From Hermatobates lingyangjiaoensis (Eukaryota; Arthropoda; Insecta; Hemiptera; Hermatobatidae), in assembly GCA_026182355.1 (NCBI GenBank), contig JAPFBL010001617.1, forward strand, positions 1,798,001-1,862,000: a DNA stretch of 64,000 bases, given 5' to 3'. The notes under the pieces were generated by a model. It did not search any database and was not told the DNA's origin. It saw only the letters and a program-made list of their open reading frames with translations. Shown here piece by piece: positions 22,195 through 32,346 of the stretch. The stretch's first letter is position 1. Every line of letters starts with the position of its first letter. The position numbers and the translations under genes are program-made.

Positions 22195-23250
22195 AATGAA
22201 AATTTGGGGTGGCAATCTTACTGTAAGAAAACATAATGTCAAACTCGTTGACAATAAATCGAGATTCCGTTTTATTTTAATGTCGTTATCGTTTGGAAAG
22301 AAAATCAAACTCTCATGTAAAGTATTATCAAACACATAGACAATCAATTTAATGAATTAATTAGTTTTAATGTAGCTTGAAATCCATTTCTATATCCATT
22401 ATATCAGTTACAGCAAACTTGAAATAACTGATCTAGAACAATCTGGCACCTTATTATCGTTAAACTGAAGATCTGAGTCTCATTAGACCCATTGGCACCT
22501 CCACCATATCTGTCCTGTTTTGCTTCCCTTTATATTTTCCAAAATCAACATTACATTTCATGCCTTTTATTATTAAACTTCAAAATTGTTCTTGTAAAAG
22601 TATCTACTACTTCTGTTACCTTTACGCATGATTAGCCAAAAATCATTAACAATTTAACTGCGATTTTTCAACATTCATACAGGACGTGTTTAAAGATTTC
22701 CACATCTTCCAGAGAGTCTCAATTCTTCGTATGATGTTAATTAAACCTTGCATTAAGGGTTAGCAAAGCGTTCAATGACCAGTCAAATGTTTTACATATA
22801 TATTTAAATCCTTCCTTCCTTCTTTTATGTAAATATATAAATATAATTTAAAATCTGAACGTTATTTCAACTGATTCTACTGTCAGTATGATATGAATCG
22901 GAAAATTTCAACACACTGGAAAGGTAGTTTAGGAAAAGAAAATGTTGCTCAAAATAACGTTATAACCAAAACATTGGCTTTTTCCATGATACAATATTGC
23001 CCAAAAACCAAAGGAAACATCTATACTGTAAAGTCTTTTTTGGGTAAAATATGAATTTGGAACATCAAACGTAGTACTCCGTAAAGTCTCCACAAAGGTT
23101 TCTTAACCCCCACCCCTCACTATTACAAAGATATGATCAAAAAACCATCAAATATGGACTTAGGAGACCTCTAAATATGAAAAGCCAGAAAAATTTAGAA
23201 ATCGAATTTTTTCATGATCGCCAGATGTTACTTATAGTTAAGCAAAAACA
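22195..23250 (+). repeat. Diverged element A copy (subfamily), nearly end to end
   Basis: It starts with aatttggggtggcaatctta and ends with aatcgaattttttcatgatc then acttatagttaag, both recognisable versions of the family termini. Inside, the block near 23010-23080 (catctatactg, then gggtaaaatatgaatttgga) aligns with the 3' part of the consensus. It is shorter and much more diverged than the 56157 copy. Confidence 0.6.
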
Positions 23251-23256
23251 CTGTAA

Positions 23257-23707
23257 AAAAAATCTGAAGTTACCTACACTCAACTTTACTATAAGTAAAC
23301 ATAATATCATACTTCTTGGGTATACAATATATGATGTTCTCTTTAGGTAACATATAAATGTCTAAATGGGAAATGCTTATTATTATTCTTTCGTTCCTGC
23401 AGGTAGTACAGATAGTGATTGATCCACTTATCAATTTATATATATGCTTATTTTGGTATACCACACCACTGATGCATATTATATCATTAGTATATCTAGA
23501 ATAGTAATAACATTTTTTGAAAACCGAAAAAGTAGATTTCGTGTGACTAAATAATCTCTTAGAGGAAAACATGGCTTCTGTTCCAATAGCCAGTGGATAT
23601 CTTACATAGTTTACCTGATCTCCTTCTATACTGAATATTAAAGACAAATTTTCCCATTTAAAACTTTAAAATATTCCTATTTTGTCTGAAAAATGACAGA
23701 AACATCT
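23257..23707 (+). repeat. Element A copy, 5' part
   Basis: It begins aaaaaaaatctgaagttacc with TTTACTATAAGTAAAC a few bases after the 3' end of the preceding copy. It follows the consensus for about 450 bp to tctgaaaaatgacagaaaca, where it is cut by the next copy. Confidence 0.8.
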
Positions 23708-24690
23708 AAGAAAAAATCTGGAGTGGCCTACACTCAACTTTACTATAACTAAAGTTAATATAAAACTTCTTGGGTATATAATATATAATGTCTCATTTAA
23801 GCATAACATAATCGTCTAAATGGGAGATGTTTATTAGACTTTCATTCCTGAGGTACTTAGTACAGATAGTGATTGATCCACTTATCAATAGATAAGCCTT
23901 TTTTGTATGTCACAAATAATGGATATGCAATCATCAGAATAACTACAGCAGTAATAACATTATGAAAAGCCAAAGTGAAAATTTGCTTATACGAAATAGT
24001 TTCCTACAAGAGAGCACGGCTTTTGCTCCAATAGCCCGTGGATCTCTTACATACATTATCTGACCTCCTTCTACATTTAATACTTAAGACAAATTTTCCC
24101 GTTTCGAACTTGAAAATATGTTTAGTATTTTAAAAACATTACCAAGTTTTCGTCTGAAATGTCAAAAACATGAAAGAAATAATGTCGTTTTCAGATAATT
24201 TTTAATTTTAGATGCACGATAATTTCATTTATTATTTTTAAAAGTTTTTTTTTTAATTCTCAATAACGTTCTACATTGTTGATCTTTTATCAAATTATTA
24301 TACTGGGAATTTCATGGCATGCTAGAGTTTTTTTAAAAACTCACTTTTCTTTCCCTTTGTCAAAAATCATAAAAAACCAATTTACTCTGAGGGAATGTTA
24401 TTTTTTCCCACGTGTTATACGTTATTTTTTCTACTCTGTTATAAGTTTGCAGTAAATGTATATAAAAAATATATATATATTGGTAATTAGCCACGTTTGC
24501 ATTCTTAAATCAAGTTCAAAGTCGACTTTTCTGTACAATTTTAAATTTAAAAGCTGGAAGCTTGAAATTTTAAAAATAATGGTATGAACCATATAAAATA
24601 TTTTAGACTAGAATAGTGAAAAAACTGGATATTAGACAAAAACATAGAAACCCTTCTATAGGACGTAAAAGTTCATTGCAAAAGATATTA
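23708..24690 (+). repeat. Element A copy, 5' half
   Basis: A new 5' terminus (aaaaaatctggagtggccta) starts inside the previous copy. The match to the consensus continues for about 980 bp, to acatagaaacccttctatag. The following 270 bp are unrelated and GC-richer. Confidence 0.8.
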
Positions 24691-24691
24691 A

Positions 24692-24962
24692 GCAGGTCGT
24701 GGAAGCCCGCCTCCGCGAGGTCCACCTTGGGCACTTCAAGAGGACCGTTTCATCGTGTATCATAAGTGAGCGGACGGTTGGTTCTCGTGACGTGGAGAAA
24801 GGGCTCCACGTTAAAAAACATCAACCTATTCTGCTTTATCATGGTGTGGCTGAAAGGCCTAGGAACATGAATAAATCAAAACAAGCTAAGGTCAATGACC
24901 CCCCAACTTGGTGAGTCATGTCTGACTAACATTCTCAATTTAAAATTATTCTTTCCACACAG
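24692..24962 (+). pseudogene. GC-richer coding-like remnant, possibly Tc1-type transposase or an exon
   Basis: The frame from about 24690 gives EARLREVHLGHFKRTVSSCI, then SERTVGSRDVEKGLHVKKHQ and PILLYHG. The TV-x3-D-x2-KGLHVKKxxPIL part loosely resembles the linker of Tc1-type transposases (TV-xxRL-xxAGL-xxxxPKKPLL). A second frame earlier (GRGSPPP...EDRFIV) recalls their GRPR/DR-I region. Alternatively it is an exon: the frame ends at GTGAGT (24911). A ctaac branch-like motif and a pyrimidine-rich CAG at 24962 would define a 52-base intron. Joining the two in the same frame gives a stop. I cannot decide between these. Confidence 0.3.
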
Positions 24963-25085
24963 ACCCACCTTGAGCCAAGACAGGCTAATCACTCACTCAC
25001 TATATCACTCACATGCGCATGCGGAGCCCCAGTATTTATAATATTACACTACTCCCAACCACTCACCAACAGAAATATATAATAG

Positions 25086-25192
25086 AAAATACATAAACAA
25101 AGTAGTTTAGGGACCTGAAAACATGTAAATCCATCAAAATCAAGAGATAAATTTCTTTTTATTATAGCTATACCTTGCTGAAGTAAAGTAAA
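25086..25192 (+). repeat. Element A 3' end fragment
   Basis: The block gggacctgaaaacatgtaaa followed by ccatcaaaatc and an end rich in agtaaagtaaa matches the last 100 bp of the family. A 5'-end-like sequence (aagaaatctgaagtcaccca) follows 65 bp later, at about 25258. Confidence 0.6.
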
Positions 25193-25639
25193 TAAAATAA
25201 AATATTATAGTAAGATACAAATAAGTAGAGAACATAAATATGCAATAATATGATATAAGAAATCTGAAGTCACCCACACTCAACAAGCCTTATCACTACA
25301 AATTAATAATAATTAAATTTATAGAATTAGCTTCCTATTCTCCAATATTACCCATAAATAATTGAGTTCTTATACACATAAAGAATATATGTTTAACAGA
25401 TATGATGAAGGCATGTTACATGTAGATAGCTTGTAACACGCTTGTTAGACAACTCTCCTTCGCCCTGGTCATTGTCTGGTGTTTGCTATTTTAAGTATTT
25501 TATTGTTTTTACTAGTTTTAAACATTTTATTGTTATTAAATATCATATAAAATCATTAAAACATTTTCTTCAAATTTCTTATATTAAACCTTAATACAAG
25601 AATTCTGTTTAACTCGGTTTTTAGAAAGTCAATTAGTTA

Positions 25640-25815
25640 TCTTTAAATTGCACCGACGAAAAGGATCGTCGTCTTGGTAATAGTGTTACCAAGTATTACC
25701 TTTCCTTCAAAAAACCACTGGTTTCTCCATAATAAACTTTGTTACAGTCTTTGCACTTTATTACATATATAATATTACTCTGTAATTCCTTTGGAATCTT
25801 CCAATTTTTTTGTTG
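25640..25815 (-). pseudogene. Penelope-like GIY-YIG segment, inverted copy
   Basis: The minus strand encodes IPKELQSNIIYVIKCKDCNK, then VYYGETSGFLKER. This is the same coding block as the plus copy at 26015-26125. After KER the sequence stops matching and runs into a short hairpin (cgacgaaaaggatcgtcg). It still has YGETS, where the plus copy has YRETS, so this arm keeps the conserved glycine. Inverted partial copies of this kind are common in Penelope-like elements. Confidence 0.75.
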
Positions 25816-25849
25816 GTCAAAATATTTAAGGCAACAATAAGAACCAGAA

Positions 25850-26365
25850 AATGATACAAATACTGACTTAGAAGTTCAAGATAGAAAGTTTTTTAAATTT
25901 CCATATGTTGAAGGATTGTCGCAACCAATTAAAAAAGTCTTCAAAAAACACTTACCTCAAGTTAATTTAGCATTTTATAGCAAAAGAAAAGTGAAATCGT
26001 TATTTTCAAATATAAAAGAGAAGATTCCAAAGGAATTACAGAGTAATATTATATATGCAATAAAGTGCAAAGACTGTAACAAAGTTTATTATCGAGAAAC
26101 CAGTCGTTTTTTAAAGGAAAGGACTACCAGCACAGTTATTCTATAAGAAAAAAGAAAATTAATGCCACTGCATTAGCTGCACACAGTATTAACGAAGGCC
26201 ATAATTTTGATTTTGATGAAATAAAAATAATAGCCAAAGAAACGGATTAACATAGAAGGAAAACTCTGGAAATGTTATATATTAGAAAGGACCAGTCATC
26301 CATTAATTATAGAAGTGACATTTCAAATTTAAATAGTATTTATTCGGGTATGTTAAGTTAAACAT
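25850..26365 (+). pseudogene. Penelope-like element, RT carboxyl end and GIY-YIG endonuclease
   Basis: The frame FPYVEGLSQPIKKVFKKHLP leads into IYAIKCKDCNKVYYRETSRF, the linker and GIY-YIG nuclease typical of Penelope-like retroelements. The nuclease would nick target DNA for reverse transcription. The GIY half is recognisable as IYAI and the YIG half as VYYRET, with the glycine replaced by arginine. A frameshift after LKER at about 26125 moves the rest (TALAAHSINEGHNFDFDEIK, then RRKTLEMLYI) to another frame with one stop. No RT palm is present upstream, so this is a 5'-truncated, dead copy. Confidence 0.82.
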
Positions 26366-26684
26366 TGTTGATAGATGAAACATTGTGTTAGTGACTTTTT
26401 GGTTGTCTAGTGAAATTTGGTTACCTTGCTTGGTTATTTCAGTTCAGTGTCACGTGTTCATTCAGACTACAGTTGTTGAAATCCACAGACACTTTTTCTT
26501 TGTAAAATAATTTGCAATGTAATATTTAGTTTTTATGTTTCAAAATTTATACTTCTGTAAGTTTTCTCACTAACTATAGTCAACATTTCTATTGTAATAT
26601 CTTAATTGTAACTAATTGCACTTTTGTGTATGTTTAATTGTTGAATTATTGTATTATTTCTTATATTTCCTCTGTTTTTGTAGG

Positions 26685-26760
26685 CCTCTGAAAAAGGTTT
26701 TAAATAAAAACCGAAACGTTGGCAATGAGAGTTTAATTTGAACCTGAAGAACTGACGGAG
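26685..26760 (+). repeat. Penelope-type 3' end with decayed hammerhead-like motif
   Basis: The order ctgaaaa, a six-pair stem (ggtttt/aaaacc) and gaaacgttgg resembles the hammerhead core known from Penelope-like elements. The CTGANGA box has lost its G (ctgaaaa), so self-cleavage is unlikely. It lies about 330 bp after the nuclease block and just before a (TA)n run at 26812-26846. Confidence 0.5.
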
Positions 26761-26809
26761 TCCTGATAAATTTGAGTTTTGTTTCTATTCCACGGTCGAT
26801 ACTTTTATC

Positions 26810-26811
<2 letters not shown>

Positions 26812-26846
<35 letters not shown>
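26812..26846. repeat. (TA)n microsatellite
   Basis: About 35 bp of TA at the 3' side of the Penelope remnant. Similar TA runs flank the possible relatives at 12664 and 45240. Confidence 0.9.
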
Positions 26847-26851
<5 letters not shown>

Positions 26852-27044
26852 TGATAATAAAGATAATTGAAGATATTTTAATGAGTTAATATGATAAGTA
26901 AGACAACTTATTTCTTAAAGTAATAAAGGAAAAACCTATGCACCACCTATTATACTGAGTTTTGCAGCGAGTGATGGATTCTTGTCTAACGAAAGTGTTG
27001 TTATCAACTTATTTCACTAACAATTCTTAATGTCAGATATATAA

Positions 27045-27190
27045 TTTTAGTCTGTTTGAGAAGGCGACCCCCTACAAGGTCTTCTTGTTTAAGGACTACC
27101 TAGTGCCCGTATGGGCTCAGTCGTCCCCCTCCGAAGAGGGAAATACCCATTCCCCCGGGCCAGGGCTCATTGGTCTGTTTTAGTCTGTTT
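27045..27190. mobile_element. 120-bp GC-rich insert with 13-bp target duplication
   Basis: TTTTAGTCTGTTT occurs at 27045-27057 and 27178-27190. The insert (27058-27177) is much richer in G and C than its surroundings and contains aggcgaccccct, also found at about 8656 in the internally deleted LINE. There is no A-rich tail. It may be a severely truncated piece of a LINE-related element inserted by target-primed reverse transcription. Confidence 0.65.
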
Positions 27191-27498
27191 AAGAATTCCA
27201 CTCTTTTTTGGGTAATATTGCAGCATGGAAAGAGTACGTTTCCGTCCAATAAGGAAAATGGTTACTTATTTGAAGTCAGTTTTAATGGGCTTCAATATAC
27301 AGAACTTTGTATTTGGTACTATCTTCCTACATATATTTCAGAATCTTTAGTATAATAAGTGTATTTAAACTAAAAATGGCAACTAGTAGGTTTTATCTGT
27401 ATTAATATGAGAAGTTTTTGTTAAAAAAAAAAATATCTTCGCAAGGGACAACATACTTATTTAAGGACAAGTCCACAGAATCAGTTCCAAAAACGTTG

Positions 27499-28005
27499 GT
27501 TTAGAACAGGCATGGGCAACCTGCAGGCCACATGCGGCCCAGCACGTGTATATGTGCGGCCCTTGGAGACTATCTGGAATTCTATCTTAATATTAAAAGT
27601 TCCTTTGCTTTTTGGTGATTAAAAAAAGTTAACCGTGACTTTTGGAAGGAGATTACAACATGATAGTGAGAGAGAGAGAGAAAGAGAGCTCTATAGCAAC
27701 AAATGTTTTAGTTTTTCATATATGACGCACTAATATTTTGGAGATTGTTTGTGATAATTTTTTATCGTAAGGAAATAATGAGATCTGAATTATAATTTTA
27801 ATTATAGGAACAATAAAAAGTGAAATAATTATTGACACATTAATCCAGCGCACAGTATGTATTTCTATATATTTATAAAAATACATTGTACATATAAGTT
27901 GTATACATCGAAATACCACAGAAATTACTATGCGGCCCGCGGTCACTTGGAAATTGTATAATGCGGCCCTCAATTCAGAAAAGGTTGCCCATACCTGGTT
28001 TAGAA
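27499..28005. mobile_element. hAT-type MITE, 491 bp, with 8-bp target duplication
   Basis: The element spans 27507-27997. Its ends are inverted: caggcatgggcaacctgcag on the left, and the complement of aggttgcccatacctg on the right, with gcggccc boxes just inside both. GTTTAGAA is duplicated exactly at 27499-27506 and 27998-28005. An 8-bp duplication plus CAGG...CCTG termini defines the hAT superfamily. There is no transposase, so it depended on a partner. The GA run at 27667-27688 is internal. The ORF beginning at 27961 only crosses the right end. Confidence 0.93.
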
Positions 28006-28231
28006 GATAGAAATAGATTAAGTCTTACAGGAAACAGTTGTGTTCCTCCTTGGATATTGGACAAGATTTATCCAATCATTATTGGAATTGTGAGCAGTAG
28101 AGGCTTCCCTCAGACATGGGTGCTATTACTGCTGTTCTGGGTATCAGTTTTAGATGACCCCCTGGATCATCTAATCAAGGTTTGTTGGGGACGGATAGGC
28201 AGAAGACCCTCTAATTATAAGAAGAGGAACG

Positions 28232-28530
28232 CTTGATGGAACTGCCTTTGAGCATATGAGTCATGCCCTCGAAATTCACGAGCGATCGGAACAGGAGAAA
28301 GGTCTGGATATAAATCCAGTTAAAAAAACCTTTATTATTTTCTCAAGAAGAAAGAAATGCAGTTTGAAAGTTCTATTTATTGAAAATATTTAACTAGAAC
28401 TAGTCTATTGATTACCTGCAATAGCATTTATTTATAACATGAGTCGCAGCATGTTCTCCATACTCTCTTTGTGACGTTGGGGAGGAAATTACTCCAGATC
28501 ATTTAGTTATCTGCATTTTCCTAATAAATA
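28232..28530 (+). pseudogene. LINE relic: RT piece plus carboxyl zinc knuckle
   Basis: The plus strand gives HALEIHERSEQEKGLDINPV, then KKTFIIFSRRKK. It matches the stretch after RT motif C of R1/Jockey-type LINEs (GL-xxNP-xK-xxxILFxRR). About 60 bp after its stop, LCDVGEEITPDHLVIC resembles the carboxyl zinc knuckle. The part normally between the two is missing. Upstream, 28010-28230 is GC-richer but not identifiable. Confidence 0.65.
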
Positions 28531-28584
28531 TTATCTTAAAAAAAAATTCACCACTTGGATGAGAATTTGAATAGTGTATTAAAA

Positions 28585-28680
28585 AAAGTTTAAAAGGTCT
28601 TAGTCTTTTTCCTGATTCCTTACTTTGGTTTGAAAGTTTATTTCTGTTTCACGTGTTTATTCTGAAATATTGTTATAAAT
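28585..28680 (+). repeat. Sequence shared with the palindrome at 38200
   Basis: The segment aaggtcttagtctttttcct through tgtttcacgtgttta matches the right arm and flank of the 38200-38378 palindrome. It is a single, non-inverted copy lacking the hammerhead-like core. Confidence 0.6.
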
Positions 28681-30329
28681 TTATGTAAATGTTTAGTCAA
28701 AAAGACACCAGTTTCATATCTTTCCCTTACTATTCGTGAATTATACAATCATAATTCACATTTTTTAAGCCTTACTAGTTTACAAGTTCACAATATTTTA
28801 TCACGCTGTCAGTTGGTACACCAAATTTTCTCACACTTAAATCATATCAAAAATGCAATATTAGAATATTAGACATGGAAAAGGACGGGCTGATGTTGCG
28901 ACTTACATTTGATATCAAACAATAGAGGCTGCCTTTTGAAAATTCTTTAAATCCTATCCTTTCTCATCAATATTAAGGTAGGCTGCCGAATGATAGATTA
29001 CTTCCTAGCTGCTAGAACGACTCCTAACGTGTCCGGAAAGCACACTTTTCATTTATCCTTGAGTGTGAAGATTTTATAAAGCTGACTACAGAGGAACATG
29101 AACGCCAACGAGAATCAGTCTATATAAATGATTAAACGAAAACTGAAGCATTTTCAAACCAAGGGGATTCAGGAATCAAAAACAAAGAAACTTTATAAGA
29201 TATGGAAATCAGGAGCACTTTTAATTTTCTATTCTACAAATTGCTAACAGGGTTTCCCATTGATGGGAAACTACTTTAATGGTTACAATTAAGATATGAC
29301 GATACCATTAAAAGACTGAGATAAACCAAATAAAATAGCAAAAATGTCAAAAAATAATAGAAAAAGAAAGGTAAATTCCAAAAAAGTTAAAAGGAATTAA
29401 AACATACAAATGTTATTTGCAAGTAAGTTAAATGCGGGTTTGAAATTTTTAGTCATTATACTACAGCGGTAGCAAATATTTTGCAAAATATGCAACAGAG
29501 AACAGGGTAAAAAGTATTCTATTATCCAGAAGAATATTAGTATCAATCCTCAAAGTTTCAATGCAAAACCAAATTGTAGATATCAACTAAACATCGTCTT
29601 GATAGCCAAAGATTTTTATTAAGCATTCTCTGATGGCAAAGATAGAGGAAAATTCAAGGATACCTTAGAAAGATATTAGTAATAGGTTTCTCCCTTTTAT
29701 GGAATGTGAAGTCTGATGAGTTTTTCTACAATATTTAGTGGAGTGTGGATTTTACTTTACTAAAATAAACGGTTTTATTCAATACTCCTTTTATTCTACT
29801 ATACACACAAAACACATTTTACATTTTAAAACAACGAACTGAGGCGCCTACGCCATCTTAACTTACACCTTCACCACTAACTCTCCCAGTGTTGCCATCA
29901 GCTTAACAAATTGAATATTACCCTTCAACAAAGTCAACCATATCATAAAATGTTTAGTGGGTGGGAAAGAACTGACAGAGATAAGATTTCAAATGACCTA
30001 ATCAAACCCATCGAAATTCAATAACTCCTTTACTGATCGATATTTTTAATATTAGAATGGACAAAAAAGAAATTCCCCTCAACAGAAGAAATTTCATTTC
30101 ATATAACTTCCAAAGAAAGGATGCTCAGCAGTGTTAATAACAACTGAACAATGGAGTAATGGGTAAAAGTGGAAAAAATATGTACACATTATCAAATTAC
30201 GTTTATGGAACTCTTTAGACAACATCAGCAGAGCACACCGGCTTTCGAAGTAAATGTTGAAAGGAAAACCGAATTCAATCCAGAAACCAGGACATAGAAA
30301 ATCCTGGAAAAAGGAGTATACATGAACCT
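28681..30329. other. No confident feature
   Basis: The sequence is AT-rich. At about 29730-29960, aataaacggttttattcaat followed by a GC-richer end (gaggcgcctacgccatctta) looks somewhat like part of an LTR, but no second copy is in the window. Confidence 0.4.
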
Positions 30330-30660
30330 ATATTTTAGGCACTAATTGATTTTAACAACACCTTTGACTTGACAACACTTCCTCATCTATTTCAAAGTTT
30401 GCAAATTCAATGAATTAATAAAACAAATAGTAATGTCATTGAAAATTGGAATTCGAAAACTCCAACTATTTTTGAAAAAATCAACAACGATTTTATAATA
30501 ATTATAAAGTTTCTGTCAACTCCTTATTTTATGACTCGAAGAGTGTAAAACAAGGAGACCCTCTGACACAGATAATATTCAATTTGTGAGGTATTTAGAA
30601 CATTAGAGTGAAGGTTTGGAGCGACTGCAGGATCACAATATATGTAATTGATTTGATAAA
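30330..30660 (+). pseudogene. LINE reverse transcriptase relic (RTE/CR1-like)
   Basis: Two RT motifs lie in order on the plus strand. ALIDFNNTFDLTTLPHLFQS near 30335-30395 is motif A, usually of the form AFIDFxKAFD with two catalytic-region aspartates. SVKQGDPLTQIIFNL near 30544-30590 is motif B, usually VRQGDPLSPLLFNL. The spacing of about 65 codons fits. Stops and frame changes lie between them and the YADD motif is not found. It is an old dead copy with no visible ends. Confidence 0.75.
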
Positions 30661-32110
30661 TTACGGTTTTGGTGGGATTTTTTTCAGTATTTTCATTTTT
30701 CAGTCTTTCCAAAGAACTATTAGAGATATTGTCGTCACAGTATGAGAATTATTTATTTATTTATATTATTTATTTTTTAAAAAAAGGAAGCAAATTTATC
30801 TAGGAAAGTTGTTACAGTCAAAGATTGTTTAAAGCATTGCATCGGAGTCCAAATTCTTAATGGAGATTCAAAGGAAGTACACAAAATTGAGGTTTCACAA
30901 TTTTGACTGCCTGTGTGCGTTTGACGTGTTTGTGTTTGTTTGTACATTTGAAAATATAGCAGAGTGTGTCCAAATATCTCAAAAACCACTAGAGTTATGA
31001 TAAGCAAATGACATTTAAATGAAACTGTAGCTCAGTAACGGAACACTAAGGACAGCAGCAATATTGCACTTTTTAAGGAGGTACTTTGTATGACAAAACT
31101 GTGACATATAAATCCTCGTTGACATTTATGGTATGGTATGCGATCAGCAAAGAAATAGACCTTCAGGGCCAAAAATTAAAAGAAAACTATTCTGGAATGG
31201 TCATAAACTTCACGGACTTATGTTAGCTTTGATACTGATATTAAAGAAAATTACATTTTCTTAATAAATATAACTTTCCAAAACCATCTTGAACTCTTAA
31301 TGAATTGACTTGAACGAAATCTAGGTGGATGACTTTTTAGACCATGCCTACTCGCAAAAACGCAAAATTATACGTGACAATACATATATACAATTACACA
31401 AACATGTAAAAAACAATTAACTTCAGAAAAAATTTGAAAACATAGAGTCGATTATAAATATCATTTCTATAATTTTTTTTGTAATATTTATCTCTGCAAT
31501 GTCATCTGAGCCCTAAAATATTAAACACTGTAAGTGTTTATAATATTTATAAACACTAGAAAACTGGCATTCTTATCGATCAAGTTTTTTTACTCATTAA
31601 GATTTGATGTTGCAAGAGGGCATTACATCATCGTATTAATAAGAAACAGTCATTTGTCTTCATGGACCATCTATGTCAAAAAAAAATATGTGCGAAATGA
31701 ATTAACTCTAGAATTAAGTGTGCTAATGTATATACTGAAATGTATAAATATCACAGGTTAACAGTGAAATGAAATAACCAAACAAGTCTATGTCTAAAAA
31801 GGTAAAATTAAATTCTTAGAAATATGTTAAATAACAAGAGTTTTATCTACTACCAAGTGTCCCAATATACCTGCACAACATGAAAGGGTAGAATCATTAA
31901 ATAAGAGTTAATGATAAAAATATATGATTTATAAAAACATCAATATATTCCTCCTCAGAAAGTTTATATTTTTCATGCACTTCTAAAATTGATTAAGAAA
32001 TCAATATAAGCATTTCTCTTCCCAGAATATCTAAGCCCTCAATCAGTTGCAAGTATATCAAGTGACACAAACTTCAAGGATGATATCTGAGCGGTCAACT
32101 CAACCTTATA
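30661..32110. other. No feature recognised
   Basis: This is AT-rich sequence. Short open frames (30777-31007 minus, 31534-31761 plus) lack recognisable content. Confidence 0.5.
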
Positions 32111-32346
32111 TTCTGAGGTAAAATGGATAAACAAACAAAAGTCTCCACACAAATGAAGTTTTATTCAACAACGACAACGCGTTTCGAACACTTTGTGTTC
32201 ATCATCAGAAAGACACCAAGGATGTGGTGCTGAAGGGTTGGTGTCTTTCTGATGATGAACACAAAGTGTTCGAAACGCGTTGTCGTTGTTGAATAAAACT
32301 TCATTTGTGTGGAGACTTTTGTTTGTTTATCCATTTTACCTCAGAA
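32111..32346. repeat. Perfect 108-bp palindrome with hammerhead-like cores
   Basis: The arms 32111-32218 and 32239-32346 are exact inverse complements by my reading, separated by a 20-bp loop. The right arm on the plus strand holds CTGATGA, a six-pair stem with a three-base loop (gaacac aaa gtgttc), then GAAAC and, seven bases on, GTC. That is the order of a hammerhead ribozyme core. The left arm carries the same on the minus strand. A pairing stem I is not evident in the single copy. Such motifs are known from Penelope-like elements and retrozymes. Confidence 0.85.

Noticed and set aside
29700..29740. Hammerhead core at ctgatgag
   Set aside because: No GAAA box or stem II follows at a suitable distance.
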